DNA of 64,000 nt from Enterococcus sp. HY326 (lineage in GTDB: Bacteria > Bacillota > Bacilli > Lactobacillales > Enterococcaceae). The notes under the pieces are model-generated. The model saw nothing but the letters and a program-made list of their open reading frames with translations, was not told the DNA's origin and searched no databases. The stretch is taken from positions 682,001 to 746,000 of the forward strand of contig NZ_JANLGQ010000001.1 in NCBI RefSeq assembly GCF_026157065.1, read 5' to 3'. The translations under genes and the position numbers were made by a program. Below, piece after piece: positions 45,219-53,532 of this stretch; the first letter of the stretch is position 1, and each line of letters begins with the position of its first letter.

Positions 45219-46253
45219 ATGAAAAAGAAAATTTTGTTTACTACATTAGCCGCTGTCGGTTTGCTAGCTTTAGGGGCTTGTTCTAGCAGCAGCGAAAGCA
45301 TGAGCGACGAAATCGCTACGTATAAAGGCGGTTCAATTACAGTCGAAGATTACTACGATGAAATCAAATTGAGCAGCACAAATACTAGCACATTACAAAA
45401 CTTAATCATTTTTACCGTTTTTGAAGAAGTATACGGCGACGATGTCTCTGACGATGATGTGCAAGACCGTTATGACGAAATTGCTGCCAGCTATAGCGAT
45501 TTTGATTCACAATTAGAAACTTACGGCTACACTGAAGAAACTTATAAGGCTGCCTTAAAACAAAACTTAGCTTTTGAAGCTGGTTTGAAGGCCAATGCTG
45601 AAGTAACTGACGAAGATTTAGAAACTGCTTGGGAAAGCTTCCACCCAGAAGTTGAAGCCCAAATCATTTCTGTCACTGATGAAGAAACTGCTAACAGCAT
45701 CGTGGATCAATTAAACAACGGTGGCGATTTTGAAGAATTAGCTGCTGCCAATTCAACTAACAGCACTGTTGATTTCACCTTTGACTCTACTTCAACTGAT
45801 GTACCTGATGAAGTGAAAACAGCGGCCTTTGAATTAGCCAATGACCAAGTATCTAGCGTAATCTCTGTAACTGATTCTTCTACTTACACAACTTACTACT
45901 ATATCGTGAAAATGATTGCGACTTCTGATAAGGGCGATGATATGAGCGAATACGAAGATACTTTAAATGAAGTTGCCTTAGATACAATTACTGCTGACCA
46001 AACTTTCCGGACTGAAACCATTGCGAAAGTTTTACAAGATGCGAATGTAACGATGAAAGACGACGACTTCTCAAGCATATTATCAAACTATCTAACAACT
46101 ACAAGCTCATCAACTAGTGATTCAGCAGCAACATCAAGTTCTGAAGCAACTTCAGATTCTTCTACCGCAGAATCTTCAACTGCTGAGTCTTCTACAACTG
46201 AATCATCCACTACAGAATCTTCAACAACTGAATCTAGTAGTGCAGCTGAATAA
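45219..46253 (+). CDS. prsA: Foldase lipoprotein PrsA
   Basis: Membrane-anchored peptidyl-prolyl isomerase-type foldase for secreted proteins. Lipobox LGAC with C21. N-terminal alpha-helical chaperone part, then a parvulin-like domain (about 145-235: EAQIISVTDEETANSIVDQLNNGGDFEELAAANST), then a helical region. The C-terminal 50 residues are a Ser/Thr/Glu tail made of about five ESSTT/ESSTA repeats. 344 residues. The rotamase active-site motif is not obvious, so isomerase activity is uncertain. Confidence 0.93.
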   Translation: MKKKILFTTLAAVGLLALGACSSSSESMSDEIATYKGGSITVEDYYDEIKLSSTNTSTLQNLIIFTVFEEVYGDDVSDDDVQDRYDEIAASYSDFDSQLETYGYTEETYKAALKQNLAFEAGLKANAEVTDEDLETAWESFHPEVEAQIISVTDEETANSIVDQLNNGGDFEELAAANSTNSTVDFTFDSTSTDVPDEVKTAAFELANDQVSSVISVTDSSTYTTYYYIVKMIATSDKGDDMSEYEDTLNEVALDTITADQTFRTETIAKVLQDANVTMKDDDFSSILSNYLTTTSSSTSDSAATSSSEATSDSSTAESSTAESSTTESSTTESSTTESSSAAE

Positions 46254-46263
46254 TTAAAAATTG

Positions 46264-46298
46264 ACCAGCCCTAGCTCGTGAGCTAAGGCTGGTTTTTT
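46264..46298 (+). terminator. Terminator of prsA
   Basis: ACCAGCCCTAGCTC pairs with GAGCTAAGGCTGGT, followed by six Ts. Confidence 0.9.
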
Positions 46299-46330
46299 GA
46301 TTCAAAAAATTCAGCTGCAATAACTAATAA

Positions 46331-46379
46331 AAGTGACCCCCAGAAATTAGCTTAAAAAACTAATTTTTAGAGGTCGCTT
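46331..46379 (-). terminator. Terminator of yhaM
   Basis: AAGTGACC and GGTCGCTT with AGAAATTAG and CTAATTTTT form an imperfect 20-bp stem. Confidence 0.65.
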
Positions 46380-46407
46380 CACTTGTCATTTACAGCTGAT
46401 TTTTCTG

Positions 46408-47352
46408 CTATTCAGTTTTCGGTACATAAAAGCTACGATTATCCATGCCGAAAATTCTTTCGGTGTATTGTCCTGGTTCCGTTTGCCGGATGGCTGAAAG
46501 CATCATTTGCATGGATGCATCTAAATTATCAATTTGATGCAAAATTTCCGCCTCCATAATCCGCGGACGAACGGGTGAACCGTATTCTAATAAGCCATGA
46601 TGCGCCAAGACCATATGCCGCAGCACAATCACATCCTCCGCCTTTTCGTCAATTTTTAACTGAGTGCAAGCTTTGACAATTTCTTCGTCCACCATGACCA
46701 AATGGCCGACTAAATTTCCTTCAATTGTATATTCCGTGGCAACCGGTCCTGTCAATTCCATAACCTTCCCTAAGTCATGGAGTAAAATCCCCGCATATAG
46801 TAAAGAAGCATTTAGTTCTGGATATTCTTTAGCGATGCTTTTACCCAAATGCAGCATCGTCAATGTATGATAAGCTAAGCCCCCGGCAAAGGCGTGATGA
46901 TTGCGTTTGGCCGCTGGAAACTCAAAAAATTCCTTTTGAAATTTATTCAATAAGAAACGAACAATTCGATTCCAATGGGCATTGGTGATTTCAAAAATCG
47001 TTTGATTGATTTCCTCTTCCATCGCTTCTCGCTTAATGGGCGCTCGTTCCATATACAAACTTGGATCAGCCGGCTCCTCCGGTTTCGCTAAGCGCAGATG
47101 CAAAATTTTAACCTGGGGATTTCCCTGATAAACTTCCCGCTTACCAGTTAGCGAAACAACCTTTCCAGCTGTGTAGCGATTAATTTCTTCTTCAGAGGCA
47201 TCCCAGTATTTTCCATCGATAGTCCCGGAAGTGTCTTGGAAGGTAAAGGCGATAAATTTCTTTTTATTTTTAGCCAAACGGACATCGGCACCTTTAATCA
47301 AGACAAAAGATTCAAATTCTTCATCCAAGGTGAGCTGTTTAATTTTTTTCAA
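46408..47352 (-). CDS. yhaM: 3'-5' exoribonuclease YhaM
   Basis: Metal-dependent 3'-5' exonuclease. 314 residues with an N-terminal OB fold (15-90; VRLAKNKKKFIAFTFQDTSGTIDGKYWD) and an HD domain with HHAFAGGLAYHTLTML and LLHDLGK. Overlaps the yhaN end by 14 bases. In Bacillus it trims RNAs with short 3' tails. Last in yhaO-yhaN-yhaM. Confidence 0.95.
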   Translation of the reverse strand: MKKIKQLTLDEEFESFVLIKGADVRLAKNKKKFIAFTFQDTSGTIDGKYWDASEEEINRYTAGKVVSLTGKREVYQGNPQVKILHLRLAKPEEPADPSLYMERAPIKREAMEEEINQTIFEITNAHWNRIVRFLLNKFQKEFFEFPAAKRNHHAFAGGLAYHTLTMLHLGKSIAKEYPELNASLLYAGILLHDLGKVMELTGPVATEYTIEGNLVGHLVMVDEEIVKACTQLKIDEKAEDVIVLRHMVLAHHGLLEYGSPVRPRIMEAEILHQIDNLDASMQMMLSAIRQTEPGQYTERIFGMDNRSFYVPKTE

Positions 47353-50041
47353 GGGAATTTCCTCCTAAATAATTTACCGATTGTTGAAACTCTTGATAAT
47401 AGCTTAACATTTCCCGGTCAGAAGAGAAACAGATGATTTGCTGTTCCTTGCCAAATCCAGCCAAAAGTTTGGCTAATTGCTGCTTGCGACGATAATCATA
47501 ATGAAGCCAGCCGTCATCAATCATAATCGGGGCTAACTGGCGATTTTTTTCTAAAGCTAAAAAGCCAAAACGAATCGCCATCATCACCTGATCTTTGGTG
47601 CCGGTGGACAATTCAAATAAAGAAAACGTCTGCCGTTGTGCTCGTAAAACTAAATCCTCTTGGTACTCAATGCTCTGATAACGTCCTTCTGTCAAAATCT
47701 CAATAAAGTGGCTGGCCTTATTCAATAACGCTGGCAATTGGACATTGGAAAGCTCCGTCGATAAATCGCCTAGAAGATTTTCGGCAATTTTGTACTTACT
47801 CCACTCAAGTGCTAACCGCTGAACCTCTGCTTCCAGCCCCGCCAGCTGAGCATATAGCTCATCTAAACGGCCGTCAGCTTCCATCTGTTGAATTTCTGCT
47901 GTCAATCGTTGTTCTTCCTGCAAACCCCTTTGATATTGTTGATTGGTGGCTTCAATTTCCTTGCGTAAAGCCGTCTGCCCATATTGAAATTCGGTTTTTG
48001 TCAGTTCTATCGGGAAAAACTCGGCGATCACTGGCTCTAATTCAACTAATCGCTTTTCTGCGGCCCGCAGCTGATTTTCAGCTTCAATAAAGGTCACCAA
48101 ATCAGAAGGCTGCTTTAATTTGAATCGCTCCATAAAAGGCTGTAGCTGAGCCAAACTTTCCCGCTGCAATTTCGTCTGCTGCAAAAAATCCTGCTGAATA
48201 AATAAAATCTGCTGTTGACTTTGGCTAGCTTTGACCATCTGCATCTGGTGGGCAAAATCCTTAATCTGTTGGAAAATTTCTGGAATGCTGCTGTCTTTTA
48301 ATGGCAGCCAGGGATTTAAAAACTGAATCTCGTGGAAAAATTGCTGCGCCTCTTGTTGGGCAGTTTCAAACACGGCCTGACCTTCAGAAAAATCCGCCAG
48401 TACCTTCAGATAATAAGTTAAATCCTGGAGGCCTTCAGAAAAGTTTTCCAAGGTCAGATTGCCTAAATGGTGACTGCGAATCACCTCTGAAAAGTTTTGC
48501 TGCAATTGCTTAAGGCTCATTTCATTAGTCTTTAGCTGCTCCTCATAGTCAAAAATCGCCCCTTGAACCTGATCCAACTGAACTAATTTTTCTTGCCACA
48601 GCTTTCTTGGACCAGTCTGTGGGCCAGCTGTTTTTTTTCGGCTTTGCTTATTAAGAAAAGTGAAATACCCACCGCCAATTAATAGTAAGCCAGCTAGAAG
48701 GAAACCTAAGCTTCTAGCAACGCCACTTAAAACTAACACACTAAAAATTCCTGCTAGAATACCACTGCCAATCAAAACTAGTGGCAATGTTTTAGTAGAT
48801 GTTGAAGCTGGGTGTTGCAGATTTTCATCTGTTTCTAAAAGCTCTACCTCTTGATCTAGTTGCGCCCTTTGTTCATCTGCTAATTGTAAACGCAGCTGCA
48901 GTTGCTGTTCTTCTGATAACAGCTGTTGATAGTCAATTCGAAAGCGCTCCTGCTCCTCCGCTGATAAGGCCTGTGGCGGAAACTGCGGACTCCAGCCCCA
49001 AACTGCTTGATAATTTTCTAAAAAATCTTGATCCTTTTGATTGCCCCGTTGATTTAAGCGCTCCAAAACCACCCGCAGCTGCGGTTCTTTTTGCAGCACT
49101 TGCTGAATTTGTTCTTCATTTTCTAAGTAAAAATAAAAATCATTGCCTAAATTGCTGGTGTCCTGAGCCTTTTCCCGCTGCTTTGCCAACTCTTCAATCC
49201 GCTTGGCCAGCTGCTGATATTTTTGATATTCCTCATTTAAAAATGCTAATTCCTGATCAGAGATTTTTGGGTGTGCCTGCTGCAGCCGCTGCCACTCCTC
49301 ATATTGCGGCCAATGGGCTTCCTGTTGGGCAAAGGTCAGATTATCCTCTTGCAATTTGGTATTTTTTTGGGCCAGCTGGTTTAACTCCTGCTGCAATTTT
49401 TCCCGTTGCTGAATCAAACGGCCAAAGCTTTCCTCTTGATCTTGCTTATCACGAACTTTTTTTTGCAATTGCTGCAATTGCCGCAGCTTCTCGTTTAGCG
49501 GCTGCCGCAGTCCCCGCCGTTTATAAATACTCTGGGCCTGATTATCAAAGCGCTGACGCGTTTGAAAAATATCAGCACTGCCGACAGCGCCAAGGGAGGT
49601 CAACAGCTCATGCAATTCATTTTCCTGCAGCTGATTTAAATCCGTCAACTGCTCTTGATTTAAAGTAAACACTTTGCGAAAACTATCTTCTGTCAAAGGG
49701 CTTAAGACCTTCGTCAAATAGTCTTCATCAAAGCGATTGCCCTCTTTAAAAACCGTCGCTTTGCCGCGATTTTTGCCACGGAAACGTTCAATCAGCAAGG
49801 TACCATAAACAGGATGTGAAATCCACAGTCGCCCGCCAAAACTGGCGCCATCTGCCGGTTCGTAACTGCGCCGACGCTTGCCTTTATTAGGAAAGCCAAA
49901 GAGCATCACAATAATAAATTGATACAAAGTTGACTTGCCCTCTTCGTTCAAGCCAAAAAACAGCTGATTTCCTTTAACAAAATCAAAATTTGTTTGCTGC
50001 CATTTGCCAAAGCCGGCAATTTCTGCTTTGATTAATTCCAT
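47339..50041 (-). CDS. yhaN: YhaN, SbcC/Rad50-like AAA ATPase
   Basis: 900-residue Rad50-like protein: an N-terminal Walker-type segment LFFGLNEEGKSTLYQF, with a GLNEEGKST P-loop near residues 32-40. Long glutamine-rich coiled coils run at about 170-300, 365-400 and 490-760, with two hydrophobic segments at about 425-470 that could be membrane spans. The C-terminal region ends in ELSTGTKDQVMMAIRFG (signature) and PIMIDDGWLHYD (Walker B). It partners YhaO, mirroring the SbcC-SbcD pair at the left of the window. Confidence 0.9.
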   Translation of the reverse strand: MELIKAEIAGFGKWQQTNFDFVKGNQLFFGLNEEGKSTLYQFIIVMLFGFPNKGKRRRSYEPADGASFGGRLWISHPVYGTLLIERFRGKNRGKATVFKEGNRFDEDYLTKVLSPLTEDSFRKVFTLNQEQLTDLNQLQENELHELLTSLGAVGSADIFQTRQRFDNQAQSIYKRRGLRQPLNEKLRQLQQLQKKVRDKQDQEESFGRLIQQREKLQQELNQLAQKNTKLQEDNLTFAQQEAHWPQYEEWQRLQQAHPKISDQELAFLNEEYQKYQQLAKRIEELAKQREKAQDTSNLGNDFYFYLENEEQIQQVLQKEPQLRVVLERLNQRGNQKDQDFLENYQAVWGWSPQFPPQALSAEEQERFRIDYQQLLSEEQQLQLRLQLADEQRAQLDQEVELLETDENLQHPASTSTKTLPLVLIGSGILAGIFSVLVLSGVARSLGFLLAGLLLIGGGYFTFLNKQSRKKTAGPQTGPRKLWQEKLVQLDQVQGAIFDYEEQLKTNEMSLKQLQQNFSEVIRSHHLGNLTLENFSEGLQDLTYYLKVLADFSEGQAVFETAQQEAQQFFHEIQFLNPWLPLKDSSIPEIFQQIKDFAHQMQMVKASQSQQQILFIQQDFLQQTKLQRESLAQLQPFMERFKLKQPSDLVTFIEAENQLRAAEKRLVELEPVIAEFFPIELTKTEFQYGQTALRKEIEATNQQYQRGLQEEQRLTAEIQQMEADGRLDELYAQLAGLEAEVQRLALEWSKYKIAENLLGDLSTELSNVQLPALLNKASHFIEILTEGRYQSIEYQEDLVLRAQRQTFSLFELSTGTKDQVMMAIRFGFLALEKNRQLAPIMIDDGWLHYDYRRKQQLAKLLAGFGKEQQIICFSSDREMLSYYQEFQQSVNYLGGNSLEKN

Positions 50042-50088
50042 CTTGTCCTCGTTTCTATCACTAACATAAATACTCTGTTAGTTTATGT

Positions 50089-51267
50089 TTACTCCTGCAG
50101 CTTAATTAATTTTTGCGTCGCCCTTAGCACCTGCTCTTGAAAATCGTCAGCCAAAATCCCCCGCAAATCTGGATTAGCCGTTAAATCCTTGAGGGCATTA
50201 TTAAAAATTTCCTGATCCTGATATAACGCCAGACCTTGATTCAATAATTCTTCAGAAATCGGCAATCCGCTTTCGCTAGCGACAGACTCTAAATTAATCT
50301 CAGTCACAACAATCGGCTCATGAACCTGTTGCAGCTGTTGGTTTAATAAGCTTAAGGCTTCCCCTGACTGAACACGTTTGATAAATTCATTTCCCAATTG
50401 GTCATAATCTTGTAAACTCAGTCGTAAAAAAGTCTGCCGCTGAGTCGCTAGCGCTGCTTTGATTTTCCCCACAAAAGTTGCTCCCAATTGACCGATTTCT
50501 TTTAAATCTTTTAGGGAAATCGGCTGCGCCTGCCAGTCGACTTCAGCTACGGAAACAGCTTCAACTGAAAGATTACTGCCCTTAATATCAACTAATAAAA
50601 CGCCAGTCCCACTATTTTCTTTTTGATTATGTCCTTGAGGCGTGCCAGCATAATAGCCCCGCTCAAAAACCTGCTGGCCCTTATGAATGTGCCCCAAAGC
50701 CCAATAATCATAGCCTTTTTCCGCCAGCTGTCCAACTTGAAACGGTGCATAACGATTTTTATTGCCGATTTCCCCGTGATAGATGCCAATATGATAATCG
50801 ACCCGTTCCCGCAGTGGAAATTCCAAAGCCTTTTCCTCTACAATCCACGGTTTAGTAAAACTAAAACCGGAAAAAGCCACGGTTTCACCATTGGCTAAAG
50901 GAATAATTTTTGTGCTGACCTTTTCTTCTGTAAAAACGATTGCCTCTTCGGGAAAATGAAACCAAAATTTATTTTCTTGATAGTAATCATGATTACCAAA
51001 AATCACCACAATTTGAATTTTAGCCTGCGCCAATTGCTGCAAGCCATCAAAAAAAAGCCGTTGCATTTTTAAAGAGGACTGTACCTGATGAAACGTATCA
51101 CCAGCTAAAATTACCGCGTCTACTTGCCGCTTTAACGCAATATCCAGCGTGTTCTGCCAAACTTGTTGATTGATTCCCTCTAAATTTGTAAAATCAATCC
51201 CTTGATTTTGCGGCAGACCCTCAAAGGCCCGGTCAAAATGAAAATCCGCTATATGTAAAAGTCGCAT
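50089..51267 (-). CDS. yhaO: YhaO, SbcD-like metallophosphoesterase
   Basis: 392-residue Mre11-like nuclease. Motifs: LHIADFHFDRAF, LAGDTFHQ, FGNHDYYQ, IGIYHGEIG and GHIHKG. The start at 51267 has GGAGG upstream. First gene of yhaO-yhaN-yhaM. Likely acts with YhaN in DNA metabolism. The upstream spacer contains long inverted repeats, whose relation to the gene is not known. Confidence 0.92.
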   Translation of the reverse strand: MRLLHIADFHFDRAFEGLPQNQGIDFTNLEGINQQVWQNTLDIALKRQVDAVILAGDTFHQVQSSLKMQRLFFDGLQQLAQAKIQIVVIFGNHDYYQENKFWFHFPEEAIVFTEEKVSTKIIPLANGETVAFSGFSFTKPWIVEEKALEFPLRERVDYHIGIYHGEIGNKNRYAPFQVGQLAEKGYDYWALGHIHKGQQVFERGYYAGTPQGHNQKENSGTGVLLVDIKGSNLSVEAVSVAEVDWQAQPISLKDLKEIGQLGATFVGKIKAALATQRQTFLRLSLQDYDQLGNEFIKRVQSGEALSLLNQQLQQVHEPIVVTEINLESVASESGLPISEELLNQGLALYQDQEIFNNALKDLTANPDLRGILADDFQEQVLRATQKLIKLQE

Positions 51268-51347
51268 AAGGCCCTCCTTTTTTACTTTTGTTAATTTTAT
51301 CATTCTTTGCTGGCAAATTCAGCAAAAAGGCGAAAATTTGTTCCCAT

Positions 51348-51486
51348 AAAAAAACTGCCCCTTCAGTTGATTAGCAAGTAATATTTTGGAAAAAGACTGT
51401 TTTAGACAACCACTTGATAAATGATTTGCCTCAAAAATTAATAGTCTGTTTCAAAATTTTATTCTTGCTGTGCTGAAGTTGCAGTT
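51348..51486 (-). terminator. Long-arm inverted repeat upstream of yhaO
   Basis: AACTGCCCCTTCAG and CTGAAGTTGCAGTT pair across about 110 bases; reading the minus strand the right arm is followed by seven Us. It lies between the eda terminator and the yhaO ribosome binding site, so it may be a small transcript or leader. Confidence 0.45.
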
Positions 51487-51542
51487 ATGTGATTATTTGA
51501 GTACAAGATTTTTCATATAAATCTCTCTACTATTTCGTTCTT

Positions 51543-51650
51543 AAAAAAATCCCATAAGCCCATGTAGAATTTTCACCAGATTCTATGCTGTCTTCTATAA
51601 AAAGAAAACAGCTAAAATCAAAACTTAATTCCTTCGTGAACTTATGGGAT
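51543..51650 (-). terminator. Terminator of the aldolase gene, nested hairpin
   Basis: ATCCCATAAG and CTTATGGGAT pair perfectly over an 88-base interior, which has another hairpin, GTAGAAT/ATTCTAT. Seven Us follow on the minus strand. Confidence 0.75.
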
Positions 51651-51664
51651 ATCTCATAAAATTT

Positions 51665-52306
51665 TTAGTGCTTAATGCCCTTTACTAAGTCTGCCAGTAC
51701 TTTGTTTGCACTGACACCATTATCTTTTTTGATGGCTTCCTCTGAAATAATAAAGGAACCGCCCACAGCGATAATGCCTTCAGTTGCTAGATATTCCAAG
51801 TAATTGGCGTCATTGATACCGCCTGTCGGTAAAAATTCAACATCGTAAAATGGTCCCCGCAATGCTTTGATAGCCTTTAAACCACCGTAAATATCGGCTG
51901 GGAAGAATTTCACGACTTTAATGCCATACTCGGTTGCCCGCTGAATATCACCAGGAGTAGCAGTGCCCGGAAAAATGGGAATGCCTTGTTGGATGCTGTA
52001 CTCAATCACTGCTGGCACAACTGCTGGCGAAACGATAAATTGAGCACCGTTTTCAACTGCCTGCTGAGCTTGCTCCAGTGTCCGCACGGTGCCGGCTCCG
52101 ACAATTAATTTTCCAGAAGCCGCCAATTTTTCAATTGCGGCAGCGGCCAAGCCACTGCGGAAGGTCACTTCGATAAATTTGACATCATTGGCAACTAAGA
52201 TTTCTTCTAATTTATCTAAATAGGATAAATCTGTTGCTGTGTACAACGGCAATAATTTGGTTTCAGCAATTTGCTGATATAGTTGGTGATTCATATCTGC
52301 TAACAT
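51665..52306 (-). CDS. KDPG/KHG aldolase family protein
   Basis: Class I aldolase of 213 residues, likely 2-keto-3-deoxy-6-phosphogluconate or 4-hydroxy-2-oxoglutarate aldolase. E46 in IEVTFRS and the Schiff-base K133 in VVKFFPA are present; GTVR at 72-75 and FPGTATPGD are conserved. The start at 52306 has an AGAGG site upstream; the longer frame to 52447 lacks one. No kdgK, uxu or regulator gene sits beside it, so the pathway is open. Confidence 0.88.
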   Translation of the reverse strand: MLADMNHQLYQQIAETKLLPLYTATDLSYLDKLEEILVANDVKFIEVTFRSGLAAAAIEKLAASGKLIVGAGTVRTLEQAQQAVENGAQFIVSPAVVPAVIEYSIQQGIPIFPGTATPGDIQRATEYGIKVVKFFPADIYGGLKAIKALRGPFYDVEFLPTGGINDANYLEYLATEGIIAVGGSFIISEEAIKKDNGVSANKVLADLVKGIKH

Positions 52307-52556
52307 CAGAAAAGCCTCTTTTCTCGCAAATTTATTTTGAACTTTTGATAACTGCTTCGTGTAGCCCTTGCATGGATAAAATAGATTCAATATTTTTAAA
52401 ACAATTCTATTAAGCGCTCTCAAAAATTCTAATAGTACCTCTAGCATACTTTACTTTCACAACTTTTTCCAATCTCTTATTAATTAAGGAAAAAAAAACT
52501 ACAATTTTACTCTTTTACTTTGAACACTTGAAATCTCTTATCCCCGTATTTTTCTC

Positions 52557-52605
52557 AAAAAGATCAGCAACCCATCTCTTCTAGAGAAAGTTGCTGGCCT
52601 TTTTA
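52557..52605. terminator. Isolated terminator-like hairpin between eda and psiE
   Basis: AGATCAGCAAC and GTTGCTGGCCT pair, with A and T runs on both sides. It sits in a region between divergent genes where no upstream gene is obvious. Confidence 0.5.
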
Positions 52606-52686
52606 TGTCCTTTTGGCTGCAAAAAAGATAAATCCAAAAACAAAAAGTTTTTCTTATGGTAAAATTAAACAAAAGGAGCCGAAAAT

Positions 52687-53118
52687 ATGAATGAAACCCG
52701 TTACCATGAATTAAAGAAAATTCTAAATATTATTTTAGATATCGTTTTAGGAATCTTAGCTATTATCGTCTTAATCTTTATGGCCCGTTATCTGCTAGAT
52801 TTGTGGCGCTTTATCTTTGAGCCTGTCAATTCAGACAACTTTACCATAATCATGTCGGAGATTACTTCCTTCTTTATGTTGTTTGAATTTGTGATGATGA
52901 TTGTCCGCTATATTCAAGAAGGGCATCATATTCCGATTCGCTATTTAATCTTAATTAGCTTGACTGCGATTTTAAGACAGCTTTTGGTAATCCACGGAGA
53001 AGCTGAGCAAACTCTGCTCTTGTCGATTTCGATTCTCTTGTTGGTGATTGTCCTTTACATTTTGAACAAGGTCAGCACTTCATTTCACAATCATCATCAT
53101 GACCAAGAAAATCCATAA
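52687..53118 (+). CDS. psiE: PsiE family membrane protein
   Basis: 143-residue phosphate-starvation-inducible E-type protein with four hydrophobic helices (about 12-40, 52-73, 85-103 and 110-128) and a His-rich tail FHNHHHDQENP. Role unknown in Gram-positives. AAAGGAG precedes the ATG. A strong terminator follows, so it is monocistronic. Confidence 0.9.
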   Translation: MNETRYHELKKILNIILDIVLGILAIIVLIFMARYLLDLWRFIFEPVNSDNFTIIMSEITSFFMLFEFVMMIVRYIQEGHHIPIRYLILISLTAILRQLLVIHGEAEQTLLLSISILLLVIVLYILNKVSTSFHNHHHDQENP

Positions 53119-53158
53119 TCAAAAATTACCTGCTAAAAAAATTACATGACAGTTATTT

Positions 53159-53206
53159 AACTCTTCAAATTTTTCTGTGTTTAGAAAAATTTGAAGAGTT
53201 TTTTTG
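53159..53206 (+). terminator. Terminator of psiE
   Basis: AACTCTTCAAATTTTTC pairs perfectly with GAAAAATTTGAAGAGTT, followed by seven Ts. Confidence 0.9.
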
Positions 53207-53532
53207 TGACGTTTTTACATTTAAAAGAAACAAATAATACTAATTTTCCAAAACAAGAAAAGACTGTCAAGCCATACGACTCAGCAAATCATTCACTTTT
53301 TACTCTTCAAAAAAATTACAAGAACGTTATTTTATCTATCTTTTTTTATAAAATCTGAAAAATTCTTGAAATAGAACGGAAAACCCTTGATAGCTCTAAG
53401 GTTTTCCACTTTTGTTATTTCAAAACCAGTTTCGGAACTACAGTAATTCGCTTAATCGGCTCTATACTATGGGTGTAGATTTGATTTATCGATAAATGGA
53501 ATCCGCCAAAAAAAAATTTGGAGGACCCAAAA
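53207..53532. other. Spacer before the sortase-like gene
   Basis: About 325 AT-rich bases with no open frame. A second terminator-like hairpin, GGAAAACCCTT/AAGGTTTTCC, is at 53378-53407, and a TATACT -10 candidate for the next gene is near 53464. Whether a small RNA ends at the hairpin is not clear. Confidence 0.5.

Noticed and set aside
48799-49668. 289-codon open frame opposite yhaN
   Set aside because: It is the antisense shadow of the Gln/Leu-rich coiled-coil coding sequence; its composition is low-complexity Ala/Pro/Leu and it has no ribosome binding site.
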